The position numbers and the translations under genes are program-made. Source: Caldilineaceae bacterium (GTDB taxonomy: Bacteria > Chloroflexota > Anaerolineae > Caldilineales > Caldilineaceae). Taken from it: DNA of 48,254 bases. The first letter of the stretch is position 1; every line of letters starts with the position of its first letter. Under the pieces are notes generated by a model, which worked only from the letters and a program-made list of their open reading frames with translations, was not told where the DNA came from and searched no databases. Shown here one piece after another: positions 18,137 through 26,183 of the stretch. The stretch lies in contig JAPOVP010000134.1 of NCBI GenBank assembly GCA_026708085.1, forward strand, positions 1-48,254. Direction: 5' to 3'.

Positions 18137-18592
18137 ATGCGATATCCTCTGACCGTGACCACGCTTGGCGGACGAACAGCCGTGGTCATCGGCGGCGGGA
18201 TTGTAGGCGAGCGTAAGGTGCGCAGCCTGCTGGCCGGGGAAGTGCCCGTTCGCTTGGTCAGCCCGTCTGCAACCGAGCAAATAACCGCCTGGGCCGAATC
18301 AGGCAAGATCGAGTGGGCACGGCGCAGCTACAGAGAAGGTGACCTGGACGACGCCGCACTTGTATTTGCCGCCACCAACGTGCGCAATGTCAACCATGAA
18401 ATCGCGGAGGCCGCCCACAGAAAGAAGCTCCTGGTTAACGTGGCCGACGCACCGGCTGAAGGCAATTTTCACTCGCCTGCAGTCACCCGAAAGGACGATC
18501 TGATCGTCTCCGTCAGCACCTATTCCGGACGGCCCGGCAATGCAACCTCCGCCCGCGACCGCATCGCCGCTCTTTTGGACCGCGAGCCGTGA
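18137..18592 (+). CDS. Precorrin-2 dehydrogenase (siroheme synthase N-terminal domain)
   Basis: A compact 151-residue protein consisting of the NAD-binding domain of CysG/Met8p. It has VVIGGGIVGERKV (16-28), VFAATNVRNVNHEIAEAA, and NVADAPAEGNFHSPAVTRKDDLIVSVST. It oxidises precorrin-2 to sirohydrochlorin; family members may also insert iron. It is much shorter than Met8p or CysG because the C-terminal dimerisation/helical domain is absent. The ATN motif is followed by V rather than the Asp typical of catalytically competent homologues, so activity should be checked. aaggag lies 10 bases before ATG 18137. The methyltransferase follows 68 bp later, as expected for siroheme synthesis. Confidence 0.85.
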   Translation: MRYPLTVTTLGGRTAVVIGGGIVGERKVRSLLAGEVPVRLVSPSATEQITAWAESGKIEWARRSYREGDLDDAALVFAATNVRNVNHEIAEAAHRKKLLVNVADAPAEGNFHSPAVTRKDDLIVSVSTYSGRPGNATSARDRIAALLDREP

Positions 18593-18660
18593 GACAACTG
18601 CCGCTTGTTCACCTTAATGCTTGTCATTTCAGACCTTCCTGTCCGAGAGGTGCGTAATAC

Positions 18661-19452
18661 ATGAAGGGCAAGGCTTACATTGTCGGCGCCGGACCCGGAC
18701 GCGCCGACTTGATCAGCGTACGCGGCCTTGCTCTGCTGCGCGCTGCCGACGTAGTAATCTACGACAGGCTGATCGCTCACGAGCTCTTGGATGAAGTCCG
18801 TCCCCAGGCCGAGAGAATCTTCGTCGGCAAGCAGGGCTATGCCCCCCGGGCGATGACCCAGGACGCCATCAACGCCTTGCTGGTGGCGCGCGTCCACGCA
18901 GGTCTCCAGGTCGTGCGTTTGAAAGGGGGCGACGGCTTTGTCTTTGGCCGCGGAGGCGAGGAGTGCCTGGCGCTTGCTGCAGCTGGACTTGACTACGAAG
19001 TTGTGCCCGGCATAAGCTCCGCAACTGCCGCGCCCGCCTACGCCGGTATCCCGGTCACCCATCGCGGTCAGGCGAGCGCCTTTACGGTTGTTGCCGGCTA
19101 CGAGGATCCCACAAAAGAAGGGTCACATGTCGACTGGTCGCTGATGGCGAGAGTGCCCACCCTCGTAGTCTTGATGGCTGTTCGTTCCGCAGAGAAAATC
19201 TGTGAGGCTCTGGTCGAGCACGGCCGCGATCCCGAATCCCCGGCCGCCGCAATCGCAAGTGCATCGACAATACATCAGAAAGTGGCTCGCTCAACAGTGG
19301 CCGGGCTGGCCCGAGCGATGGAAATTACTGAGATTCACGCTCCGGCAGTGCTCGTGTTCGGCGATGTCGTTGCATTTGGCGACCAGCTCGCCTGGTTCAA
19401 CCCTTTGGAAGGTGGACAAGGCTTTGTCCCGCCCGAATCATCTAAACCTTGA
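18661..19452 (+). CDS. cobA: Uroporphyrinogen-III C-methyltransferase
   Basis: The 263-residue SAM-dependent methyltransferase converts uroporphyrinogen III to precorrin-2, the entry to siroheme and cobalamin. Motifs are GAGPGRADL (9-17), YDRL (34-37), RLKGGDGFVFGRGGEE (86-101), PGISS (116-120) and GIPVTHRG. Length fits the monofunctional enzyme (also called SUMT). Together with the precorrin-2 dehydrogenase just upstream it makes sirohydrochlorin; no separate chelatase is in the window. ATG 18661 has gagagg about ten bases upstream. Confidence 0.94.
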   Translation: MKGKAYIVGAGPGRADLISVRGLALLRAADVVIYDRLIAHELLDEVRPQAERIFVGKQGYAPRAMTQDAINALLVARVHAGLQVVRLKGGDGFVFGRGGEECLALAAAGLDYEVVPGISSATAAPAYAGIPVTHRGQASAFTVVAGYEDPTKEGSHVDWSLMARVPTLVVLMAVRSAEKICEALVEHGRDPESPAAAIASASTIHQKVARSTVAGLARAMEITEIHAPAVLVFGDVVAFGDQLAWFNPLEGGQGFVPPESSKP

Positions 19453-19617
19453 CCCGTACAGGTAAAGCCTGCCCCGCACCAGTTTACTATCTGTATTCTG
19501 GAGCTCTAACCCGCGAGCAAACACCGTCACCGGTAAGTCCGGCGCAGGCCCGCTCCAATGCTATGGTGACTCCGAAAGGCCGCTGAGAGCGGTTTGAGAA
19601 ATGGGTAGCGCTGGCTG

Positions 19618-20781
19618 CTAGCCGATCTCGACCATGCGCTGCACCGAACGCGCAGCCCTGACCAGTATCTCTTCGGGAACGGTTATCTCGTACTGCATAT
19701 TTTCCAGCGCGGCCAGGGTATCTTCCATTGTAATCTGGCCCATGTGCGGGCAGCGGACGGAGCAGAGCCGCAACATCTCCTTGTCCGGGTTGGCGCCAAT
19801 GATGTTGTCCCCCATTGAGCATTCCGTCAGTAGCAGGTAACGCGGCGCGTTGGTCTCTTCAACATGGCGGATCATCGCCGAAGTACTGCCGGTGAAGTCC
19901 GACGCCGCAACGACCTCCGGACTGCATTCAGGGTGCGAGAGAACAGCAACATCGGGGAACTCCGCCCGCACACGCCGGATATCATCCACCGTGAACCTGT
20001 CGTGGACCTCGCACCGGCCATGCCATCCGATCAGGTCGAACTCCTCAGTTTGCAGTGGAATGACCGGGTGGCCTGTTACCTGATCTCGATGCACAGGCGC
20101 CTCCAAGTCGAGAGAGACCGGCGCCGACTCTGGTTCACCCATGCGATCAGTTTCAACCCCTGTGACAGACGGAAAGATAATCTGCTTTCCTGTCTCGTCG
20201 GCCACGTTCTTGGCCAGATACTCGTCGGGCAGAAAAATGATCCGTTCAGAGTCCAGAGAGTTGACCACCGCCGCTGCGTTTCCGCTCGTGCAGCAAATGT
20301 CAGTCTCCGCTTTCACATCGGCGTATGTGTTTACATATGTGACCACAGGCACGCCGGGAAACTGCGCCTTCAGGCGCCGCACGTCATCCGCGGTAATGCT
20401 TGCGGCCAGCGAGCAGCCCGCCTTTTCAGCCGGAAGCAGTACGGTCTTGTCCGGGCTGAGAATCTTCGCCGTCTCTGCCATGAACTCCACGCCGCAGAAA
20501 ACAATTACGTCCTTGTCGGTCTGGGCCGCCTTTCGACTGAGAAAGAGAGAGTCGCCGACAAAGTCAGGGATCGAATGGAACAGCGCCGCCTCCATATAGT
20601 TGTGGCCGAGGATGACCGCGTTCCGTTCCTTCTTTAGGCGATTTATCTGCGCCGCAATTTCCGCCTTGATGCGCAATTCTACGTCCAGGACCACGTCGTG
20701 GAGCCTGCGCGCAAGAGCCTCGTACATCGATCTGGCATCGGTGATCTCTGCCAGAGGAGTCGCAACTGTTGCTGCCTTCAT
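19618..20781 (-). CDS. nadA: Quinolinate synthase
   Basis: A 387-residue 4Fe-4S enzyme that condenses iminoaspartate and dihydroxyacetone phosphate to quinolinate in de novo NAD synthesis. It shows ILGHNYMEAALF, the cluster cysteines C96 (FCGVEFMAETAKIL), C257 (GRCEVH) and C344 (SVRCPHM), and HPEC (283-286). It is longer than typical (about 300-370). The excess is an in-frame insertion of roughly 45-50 residues at about 203-252, between KQIIFP and GWHGRCEVH, where other NadA proteins usually have only a few residues. It is cotranscribed with nadC, 63 bp upstream. No nadB is present nearby. gaggt precedes ATG 20781 by about eight bases. Confidence 0.93.
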   Translation of the reverse strand: MKAATVATPLAEITDARSMYEALARRLHDVVLDVELRIKAEIAAQINRLKKERNAVILGHNYMEAALFHSIPDFVGDSLFLSRKAAQTDKDVIVFCGVEFMAETAKILSPDKTVLLPAEKAGCSLAASITADDVRRLKAQFPGVPVVTYVNTYADVKAETDICCTSGNAAAVVNSLDSERIIFLPDEYLAKNVADETGKQIIFPSVTGVETDRMGEPESAPVSLDLEAPVHRDQVTGHPVIPLQTEEFDLIGWHGRCEVHDRFTVDDIRRVRAEFPDVAVLSHPECSPEVVAASDFTGSTSAMIRHVEETNAPRYLLLTECSMGDNIIGANPDKEMLRLCSVRCPHMGQITMEDTLAALENMQYEITVPEEILVRAARSVQRMVEIG

Positions 20782-20844
20782 GGGTGCTACCTCGCTTTTC
20801 AGAATCGCGGTCGGCCTCTCCCAGTCGTCCTCAACTGGAGAATG

Positions 20845-21723
20845 TCAAACCGACATCTCCAAATCGAAACTGATGTCTAACGCGGGAACCGAATGGGTGA
20901 GCGCGCCGACCGAAATGTAGTCTACGCCGGTCGCGGCAATCGCCGCAACATTCTCCAGGCTTACGCCCCCGGAGGCTTCAAGAGGCGTACGGCCTGCCGT
21001 GATGGATACCGCCTCGCCTATCTGCTCAGTAGTCATGTTGTCGAGTAGTATTCGGTCTACGTTTAGTGCAAGTGCCTCTTCCAACTGTGTCAGATTTGCC
21101 ACCTCGACTTCGATCTCGATTCCCTCGTACTGCTTTCGTATTCCCCGCACAGCCGGCGAGATGCCTCTGGCCGCCGCTATGTGATTGTCCTTGACGAGCG
21201 CCATGTCGAAAAGACCAAAGCGGTGGTTCATCGCGCCTCCCAGCGCCACCGCCCTCTTGTCGAACAGACGCAATCCCGGTACCGTCTTTCGCGTATCCAG
21301 GATAACCGCCTCCGCGCCCCGTGCCGCCTCCACGTAGCTCTTGGTCAATGTCGCGATGCCCGACATACGCTGCACAAAGTTCAGTGCTACTCTTTCTGCC
21401 GTCAGCAGGACCCTGGCGGAGCCGGCCGCGCTGGCGATTACTGTACCCGCGGCAACCTTGTCTCCGTCTCCCACGTGAGGGCAGAACTGAACTTTTTCGC
21501 CAGCCTCCCCATGCGGCGCCAAAGAATCCCAGTCCGCAAGCAGACCATAGGTCAGGGCCGCGACGTCCAGCCCTGCAATGATCCCGGAAGACTTGGCCAG
21601 GAAGCGTCCTTGGGCCCGCGTCGCTGCCGGAATGGTCGCTAAAGTGGTCACGTCTCCGCCGCCGATATCCTCCTTCAGCGCCAGTTGTACGGCCGGTTTG
21701 GCCTGCTTCAGGAACTTGCTCAC
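20845..21723 (-). CDS. nadC: Nicotinate-nucleotide pyrophosphorylase (carboxylating), quinolinate phosphoribosyltransferase
   Basis: The 292-residue product turns quinolinate and PRPP into nicotinate mononucleotide. It contains ALKEDIGGGDVTT, NFVQRMSGIAT, ILDTRKTVPGLR, ALGGAMNHRFGLFDMALVKDNH and the C-terminal ASGGVSLENV and ISVGALTHS phosphate-binding strands, all standard for NadC. GTG 21723 is preferred because gggga lies seven bases upstream; a TTG two codons earlier would sit too close to that site. It is the first gene of the nadC-nadA pair. Confidence 0.94.
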   Translation of the reverse strand: MSKFLKQAKPAVQLALKEDIGGGDVTTLATIPAATRAQGRFLAKSSGIIAGLDVAALTYGLLADWDSLAPHGEAGEKVQFCPHVGDGDKVAAGTVIASAAGSARVLLTAERVALNFVQRMSGIATLTKSYVEAARGAEAVILDTRKTVPGLRLFDKRAVALGGAMNHRFGLFDMALVKDNHIAAARGISPAVRGIRKQYEGIEIEVEVANLTQLEEALALNVDRILLDNMTTEQIGEAVSITAGRTPLEASGGVSLENVAAIAATGVDYISVGALTHSVPALDISFDLEMSV

Positions 21724-22061
21724 ACGCAATTCCCCGGCGGAAAGCGGATCCCGCCGCTTCTTTCAAGGGCAAAAGGTTTTGTCGCGTAGAATATCACCGG
21801 CGCCTTGGTTTCTCCAAACGACTCTTCCCAAATCTTGTGCTAAAGCCCTGAACCTATTCTTCCTGCAAATGGCTCTTTTGGCAGGCTACCTGGGCATATG
21901 GGATCTCCCCCGCTGTGCCTATGGTGCACCGAAGGAAGGTGGCAGATGTTGCCAACATCTCCGAAGTACTGAGAACCGGGGTCCGCTTTGAGCGCGCCTG
22001 CAGTTCGGTTACACTGAAACCCGGGCTACCTCACTGCGTATTGACCTGTGGACTGGTGACG
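21724..22061. other. 338-bp divergent intergenic region
   Basis: It separates nadC (minus) from the membrane protein at 22062 (plus). The notable structure is a perfect 17-bp palindrome at 21944-21960. I see no good promoter pair. Confidence 0.5.
21944..21960. promoter_or_regulatory. 17-bp perfect palindrome, operator-like
   Basis: The half-sites agatgttg and caacatct are exact reverse complements around a single central C, the geometry of many dimeric repressor operators. It lies 101 bp before the start at 22062. It could instead be a chance hairpin. Confidence 0.35.
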
Positions 22062-23144
22062 ATGAGTGAATCAATTTTTTCAGATTCCATAGCCGCGGCC
22101 GCGACCGGGCCGCCCGAAAAAGCCTTACAGGAGAAAAGAGTCTCTGGGCTGCAATTTGACTGGCTGATCAACCTGCTGTGCGCGGTCTTCGTTGGCGGAC
22201 TGTACCTGGACGGCTGGGCGCACAATCACGGGCGCGTCGATGAGTCATTTTTCACACCTTGGCATGCCTTCTTCTACAGCGGTTTCTTGCTGGTGGCGAT
22301 TGCATTTGTTGTGGCAGTAGTTGCCAACCTTAGGCGAGGATACCCGCTGGCTCTTTCTATCCCCGACGGCTATCGCCTCACGGGGGTCGGCCTGTTCATA
22401 TTCGCTGCCGGCGGCGTCGGCGACATGGTATGGCACATACTTTTCGGAATCGAGGAAGGCGCCGAAGCGCTCTTCAGCCCGACCCACATCTTGCTGGGAC
22501 TCGGGATTGGCTTGACTGTAACCGGCCCGCTGCGCGCCGCCTGGAACAGAAAGGACGCCCTGGCAAGCTGGCGCGAGTTGGGGCCTGCCATCGCCTCTTT
22601 GGGAGCCCTTCTGGCTGCGTTAACCTTCTTTATGATGTTCTTCTTCCCCGTCACCGTCCTTCTTGGCACACCTGGGACTGGCAGCGGCTACTTTCGCAAC
22701 GACGTAGGCAAAGTGGCTGGCCTGGTCGGGGCGACCATCACCGCTGCCGCGCTTGCAGGGTCTCTACTCTTGACCCTGCGCCGCTGGCGGCTGCCCCTTG
22801 GAGCAGTTGCCTCAGTCCTCTGGCTCTCGATACTGGGCGCAACGATTTTGGACTACGAGCGCACACTCATGATCTGGCTCGCCGTCGGCATGGCCGTCCC
22901 CGCCGTGGCTCTAGACTATCTGGCATGGCGGGCAAGTCCATCCGGCAACCCGAACTCGGTTCGCTGGCTGGCCCCGGCGATTCCCCTTCTTCTATACGGC
23001 GGGTACTACACCGTTCTCCTGCCAACTGTTGGGTCAACCTGGTCGGTTCACATGTGGACCAGCACGATCGTAATCCCAACGATGGTCTGCTGGCTTCTCA
23101 GCTTTCTGCTCGTGCCGCCGCGGATGCCCGAGCAACTTCCGTGA
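22062..23144 (+). CDS. Polytopic membrane protein of unknown function
   Basis: I do not recognise this family. The 360-residue protein has a short hydrophilic N-terminus and about nine hydrophobic helices (for example NLLCAVFVGGLYL, FYSGFLLVAIAFVVAVVA, LTFFMMFFFPVTVLL, IVIPTMVCWLLSFLLV). Polar residues sit at helix ends: DGWAHNHGRVDESFFTPWH near 65-85 and GVGDMVWHILFG near 140. The conserved-looking His/Asp/Glu clusters could bind a metal or haem, but that is speculation. Its stop codon overlaps the GTG start of the NAD(P)HX epimerase, so the two are probably translationally coupled. ATG 22062 is the first start that gives a plausible N-terminus; an upstream frame extension looks non-coding. 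Confidence 0.7.
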   Translation: MSESIFSDSIAAAATGPPEKALQEKRVSGLQFDWLINLLCAVFVGGLYLDGWAHNHGRVDESFFTPWHAFFYSGFLLVAIAFVVAVVANLRRGYPLALSIPDGYRLTGVGLFIFAAGGVGDMVWHILFGIEEGAEALFSPTHILLGLGIGLTVTGPLRAAWNRKDALASWRELGPAIASLGALLAALTFFMMFFFPVTVLLGTPGTGSGYFRNDVGKVAGLVGATITAAALAGSLLLTLRRWRLPLGAVASVLWLSILGATILDYERTLMIWLAVGMAVPAVALDYLAWRASPSGNPNSVRWLAPAIPLLLYGGYYTVLLPTVGSTWSVHMWTSTIVIPTMVCWLLSFLLVPPRMPEQLP

Positions 23145-23902
23145 TTCTGCCTGCCCTCTCCACCGACCAGATGCGGGAAGTAGACCGGCTGATGGTCGAG
23201 CACTTCGGCATCCAGCTGCTCCAGATGATGGAGAACGCCGGCCGCAACCTCGCCCTGCTCGCCAAGCAACTCCTGTCCGACGAAGATGATGACGAAGACG
23301 CCCTGCAAGACCGCCCAATCGTCGTCCTCGCCGGGCGCGGCAACAACGGCGGCGGCGGTCTGGCCGCCGCCCGCCACCTTCTCAACTGGGGCGCCTGGGT
23401 CCAGATCGTACTTACCCATCTTCCAACCGACCTGCCGCCAGGAGCCATGAAAGACCAGCTCTCGATTCTTCAGAAAATGGGCGCCCCGCTCGCCTGGGCC
23501 GAGGAAGGCTGGGAGCTCCCGCCGGCCGACCTGGTTGTCGACGCACTGATCGGTTACGGCATTTCAGGAGACCCTCGTGGCCGCTCCGCTGATCTGATCC
23601 AGCTTGCAAACAGCAGCGTGGCCCCCATACTGAGCCTGGACGCCCCCAGCGGCCTCGACTCGAACAGCGGCCAACTCTATGTCCCGCATGTCTCGGCGAC
23701 CGCCACCATGACCCTTACCCTGCCTAAGCGGGGGCTCCTGCAGCCGGCTGCGCGGGCTGCCTGCGGCCAGCTCTTCCTCGCCGATATCGGGGTGCCGCCG
23801 TCACTCTACGATTACCTGGACATGGATCTGCCGCCGCTCTTTGCTATGAACACTGTCCTGCCCCTCCACTTTCAGGACGGCTCTTTTTCCCTTGAGGAGT
23901 AG
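23141..23902 (+). CDS. NAD(P)H-hydrate epimerase (YjeF N-terminal domain)
   Basis: The 253-residue protein is the YjeF_N/NnrE domain that interconverts R- and S-NAD(P)HX so that the dehydratase can repair damaged cofactor. Recognisable are MREVDRLMVEHFGIQLLQMMENAGRNLA, GRGNNGGGG, DALIGYGISGDPRG and LSLDAPSGLDSNSG. In most homologues the phosphate-binding loop reads GNNGGDG, but here the Asp is Gly. The usual partner domain, the ADP/ATP-dependent dehydratase, is neither fused nor adjacent. The start is inferred as GTG 23141, overlapping the upstream TGA by three bases, because sequence homology begins right after it. Confidence 0.85.
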   Translation: MILPALSTDQMREVDRLMVEHFGIQLLQMMENAGRNLALLAKQLLSDEDDDEDALQDRPIVVLAGRGNNGGGGLAAARHLLNWGAWVQIVLTHLPTDLPPGAMKDQLSILQKMGAPLAWAEEGWELPPADLVVDALIGYGISGDPRGRSADLIQLANSSVAPILSLDAPSGLDSNSGQLYVPHVSATATMTLTLPKRGLLQPAARAACGQLFLADIGVPPSLYDYLDMDLPPLFAMNTVLPLHFQDGSFSLEE

Positions 23903-23908
23903 CCTGGC

Positions 23909-24490
23909 GTGTTTGACATATCGAACCTGTTCTTCGTTCTGAGCTATCTGCTCATCTTCCTGGGAATCGTCGGCGCACTCGTTCCTCTGCTGCCTGGACC
24001 GCCGCTCATCTGGCTGGGCGCATTGGTCTGGGCCTGGGCAGACGGCTTTGAACGTATCGGTTGGCCGACGCTCCTGGTACTCGCCGTTTTGACAGTCATC
24101 GCCTGGGGCGCCGACCTGGCCCTGAGCTTTCTCAGCAGCAAAAGGTCAGGCGCAGGCTGGCGGTCCATTGGCGTATCAATATTGGGGGGTCTCATCGGCG
24201 CGATCCTACTCTCCAGCGTACCCGTCGTTGGTACCTTCATCGGGGCCGTGGTCGGCTCGATCTCCGCCCTGTGGTTTATGGAGTACCGTCGCGCACAGGT
24301 TGCCCCCCTGGAAGGATCAGGCCTGAACTCCGCAACGAACCCGCAGAACCCCTCAGCCGTACAGGAAAACAGGGCCAGGGCGACGCGAGCTGTAGAGGGA
24401 TACGTGGGCGGTTTCCTGATGGCCATGGCCGTGGAGTTCATCATCAGCCTGATGATGCTGACAATCTTTGCCTGGCAGGCCTTCTTGTAA
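23909..24490 (+). CDS. DUF456 domain membrane protein
   Basis: A 193-residue integral membrane protein with a Gly/Pro-rich first half (FLGIVGALVPLLPGPPLIWLGALVWAW), a pair of glycine-zipper-like helices (GVSILGGLIGAILLSS, GTFIGAVVGSISALWF) and a last helix at 170-190. This matches DUF456, small glycine-zipper membrane proteins without a known function. A hydrophilic Gln/Asn-rich loop (about 130-155) separates the last helix. GTG 23909 has gaggag nine bases upstream, and the gene lies six bases after the epimerase stop, clearly in the same operon. Confidence 0.8.
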   Translation: MFDISNLFFVLSYLLIFLGIVGALVPLLPGPPLIWLGALVWAWADGFERIGWPTLLVLAVLTVIAWGADLALSFLSSKRSGAGWRSIGVSILGGLIGAILLSSVPVVGTFIGAVVGSISALWFMEYRRAQVAPLEGSGLNSATNPQNPSAVQENRARATRAVEGYVGGFLMAMAVEFIISLMMLTIFAWQAFL

Positions 24491-24505
24491 AGGGGCGGAA
24501 GAGAA

Positions 24506-25144
24506 TTGCGGGCCGTAATCTTCGTCAATGGCGAAATCGTCGACTACGGTGCGACGGTGCGCTGGCTGCATGCTGATGACTATCGGATCGCAGCCGACGG
24601 CGGCGCGCGCCACATGGAAGCCTTGGGGTTGTCGCCCCACGTAATCGTCGGTGACCTGGACAGCATCGACGAGGACCTCCTCGCCAGGTTTCAGCAGGAA
24701 GGCGCCGCCGTGGAAAGGCATCCAGCTGCCAAGGCCGCCACCGATCTGGAGTTGGCCATCGCACGTGCAGTCAACGACGGCGCCGCAGAAATCCTGCTCA
24801 TAGGCGCTCTCGGCGGCCGCCTCGACCAGACCCTCGCCAATCTGTTGATTCTGGCTGAAAAGAATTGGAATGTGCCGCTGGCCGTTGCTGAGGGAGACCA
24901 GTTGGCGCGTGTGCTGCGGGGTCCCCAGGAGTTGACTCTGACAGGGTCGAAGGGCAGCTACGTCAGCGCAATCGCCCTGAGTGAAGAGGTAACCGGCGTT
25001 ACCTACAAAGGACTCGAGTACCCCCTGGTAAACGCAACGCTGCGCCTTGGCAGTACGCTCGGCGTGAGCAACACATTGGCTTCCTCACCGGCACACATTT
25101 CAATCGAAACCGGCATCCTGCTAGTGATTCAGCAATTCTTGTAG
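24506..25144 (+). CDS. thiN: Thiamine pyrophosphokinase
   Basis: The 212-residue enzyme transfers pyrophosphate from ATP to thiamine. Motifs include AADGGARH (29-36), VGDLDSI (48-54), KAATDLELAI, GALGGRLDQTLANLLIL, and the C-terminal beta-sandwich with GLEYPL and LGVSNTL. This is the full architecture of the monofunctional enzyme. The start is TTG 24506, which gives the usual family opening (MRAVIFVNGE), with gcggaaga upstream. It is the last gene of the run that begins at 22062, 15 bp after the DUF456 gene. Confidence 0.92.
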   Translation: MRAVIFVNGEIVDYGATVRWLHADDYRIAADGGARHMEALGLSPHVIVGDLDSIDEDLLARFQQEGAAVERHPAAKAATDLELAIARAVNDGAAEILLIGALGGRLDQTLANLLILAEKNWNVPLAVAEGDQLARVLRGPQELTLTGSKGSYVSAIALSEEVTGVTYKGLEYPLVNATLRLGSTLGVSNTLASSPAHISIETGILLVIQQFL

Positions 25145-25238
25145 CGGATGCATTCTGATAATTCTCGTGACTCCGCACTCCCTGGCAGTCAACTTCTCGC
25201 AGCAGGCGCTGATCCGGCAGTACTCTCGACTGTAATGC

Positions 25239-26057
25239 CTACTCTTCTGCAGGACTGAAGCCTTCTCCTCCAGTTTTTGCCGCCTGCAGTTGGCCCTCCC
25301 CGTCCGCTGTCCGCGCCAGCACAAACGCCAGCCCTGCTGCCGCAATTAGCGCCGCCACCTGAGAAGTACGCATCGACCCCAACAATCGGCTGTCCGCCGC
25401 AAACCCGTCCGCAAACAGCCGCAACAATGCAAACACCAGGACCGCCTGGCCTGCCAGTCGGCCCGGACTGCTCCAGTTCCCCCATGCCAGAGAGCCGCCA
25501 ACGATCAGCATCATCCCTATGGCCCGGTAGAGCGCAACGGGATGACGGATCGACGCCGACTGCGACAGAACCGCGTCATAAGAATCTCCCGTCAAGGACA
25601 GATACCAGGACAACGCGTCCGCCGACACCCCAAACGTACCCACCACAGCGCCGGTCAAAAAGTTCGAAATCTCCAGCACCACCCCACCCGCGAGCAGCCC
25701 GAATACAGCCGCGACCCCAACCGGCCTTGGATCAACCCCTGCTCGAATCAAATACAGGTATGCCGCTACCAGGCTGCCCACCAACCCCGGCCACAACAAG
25801 AGTCCACCCGGCCTGATGCTGACCAGCAGCAGCGGCTCCGCGCGATACACGCTCCAGAACTGGACTGCATGCGACAGCCGGGCTACAATGACCCCCGCTG
25901 CCAAGGCAATCGTGCCCAGATTCCAGATCATGTCCGGGTCCAGTTCCAGACGCCTGCCAACCCGCGCCATGACCGACAGTCCGAACCAGGCAGCAACGAT
26001 TGCCAGTATCTGGGCCGTAGGCAGCGATAGCGGTCCCAAAGGAAGTGACGGATACAC
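25239..26057 (-). CDS. Divergent prolipoprotein diacylglyceryl transferase-like membrane protein
   Basis: The 272-residue polytopic protein aligns with Lgt through GVIVARLSHAVQFWSVY, RPGGLLLWPGLVGSLVAAYLY, LEISNFLTGAVVG and RHPVALYRAIG. Lgt transfers diacylglycerol to the lipobox cysteine of prelipoproteins. Here, however, the HGGLIG motif with the essential His is replaced by WPGLVG, and the RxGNFxN motif reads EISNFLT. The protein is therefore probably not a canonical Lgt; a paralogue with another lipid-related role or an inactive relative is likelier. GTG 26057 is chosen because ggagg sits seven bases upstream. It is divergent from lepA. Confidence 0.65.
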   Translation of the reverse strand: MYPSLPLGPLSLPTAQILAIVAAWFGLSVMARVGRRLELDPDMIWNLGTIALAAGVIVARLSHAVQFWSVYRAEPLLLVSIRPGGLLLWPGLVGSLVAAYLYLIRAGVDPRPVGVAAVFGLLAGGVVLEISNFLTGAVVGTFGVSADALSWYLSLTGDSYDAVLSQSASIRHPVALYRAIGMMLIVGGSLAWGNWSSPGRLAGQAVLVFALLRLFADGFAADSRLLGSMRTSQVAALIAAAGLAFVLARTADGEGQLQAAKTGGEGFSPAEE

Positions 26058-26183
26058 AGTTATGCCTCCAACGCGGCCCGGCCCAATGTCACGTAATCCC
26101 AAGAACCGGCGCCAAGCCTACCTGTAGTATACTGTTTTAGCTTCGACGGCAAACTTACTCCGGCAACCGATGCAACCAATTTC

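Noticed and set aside
26126..26133. Bidirectional promoter at agtatact between lepA and the Lgt-like gene
   Set aside because: The -10-like palindrome is suggestive, but no -35 box lies at 16-18 bp on either strand.
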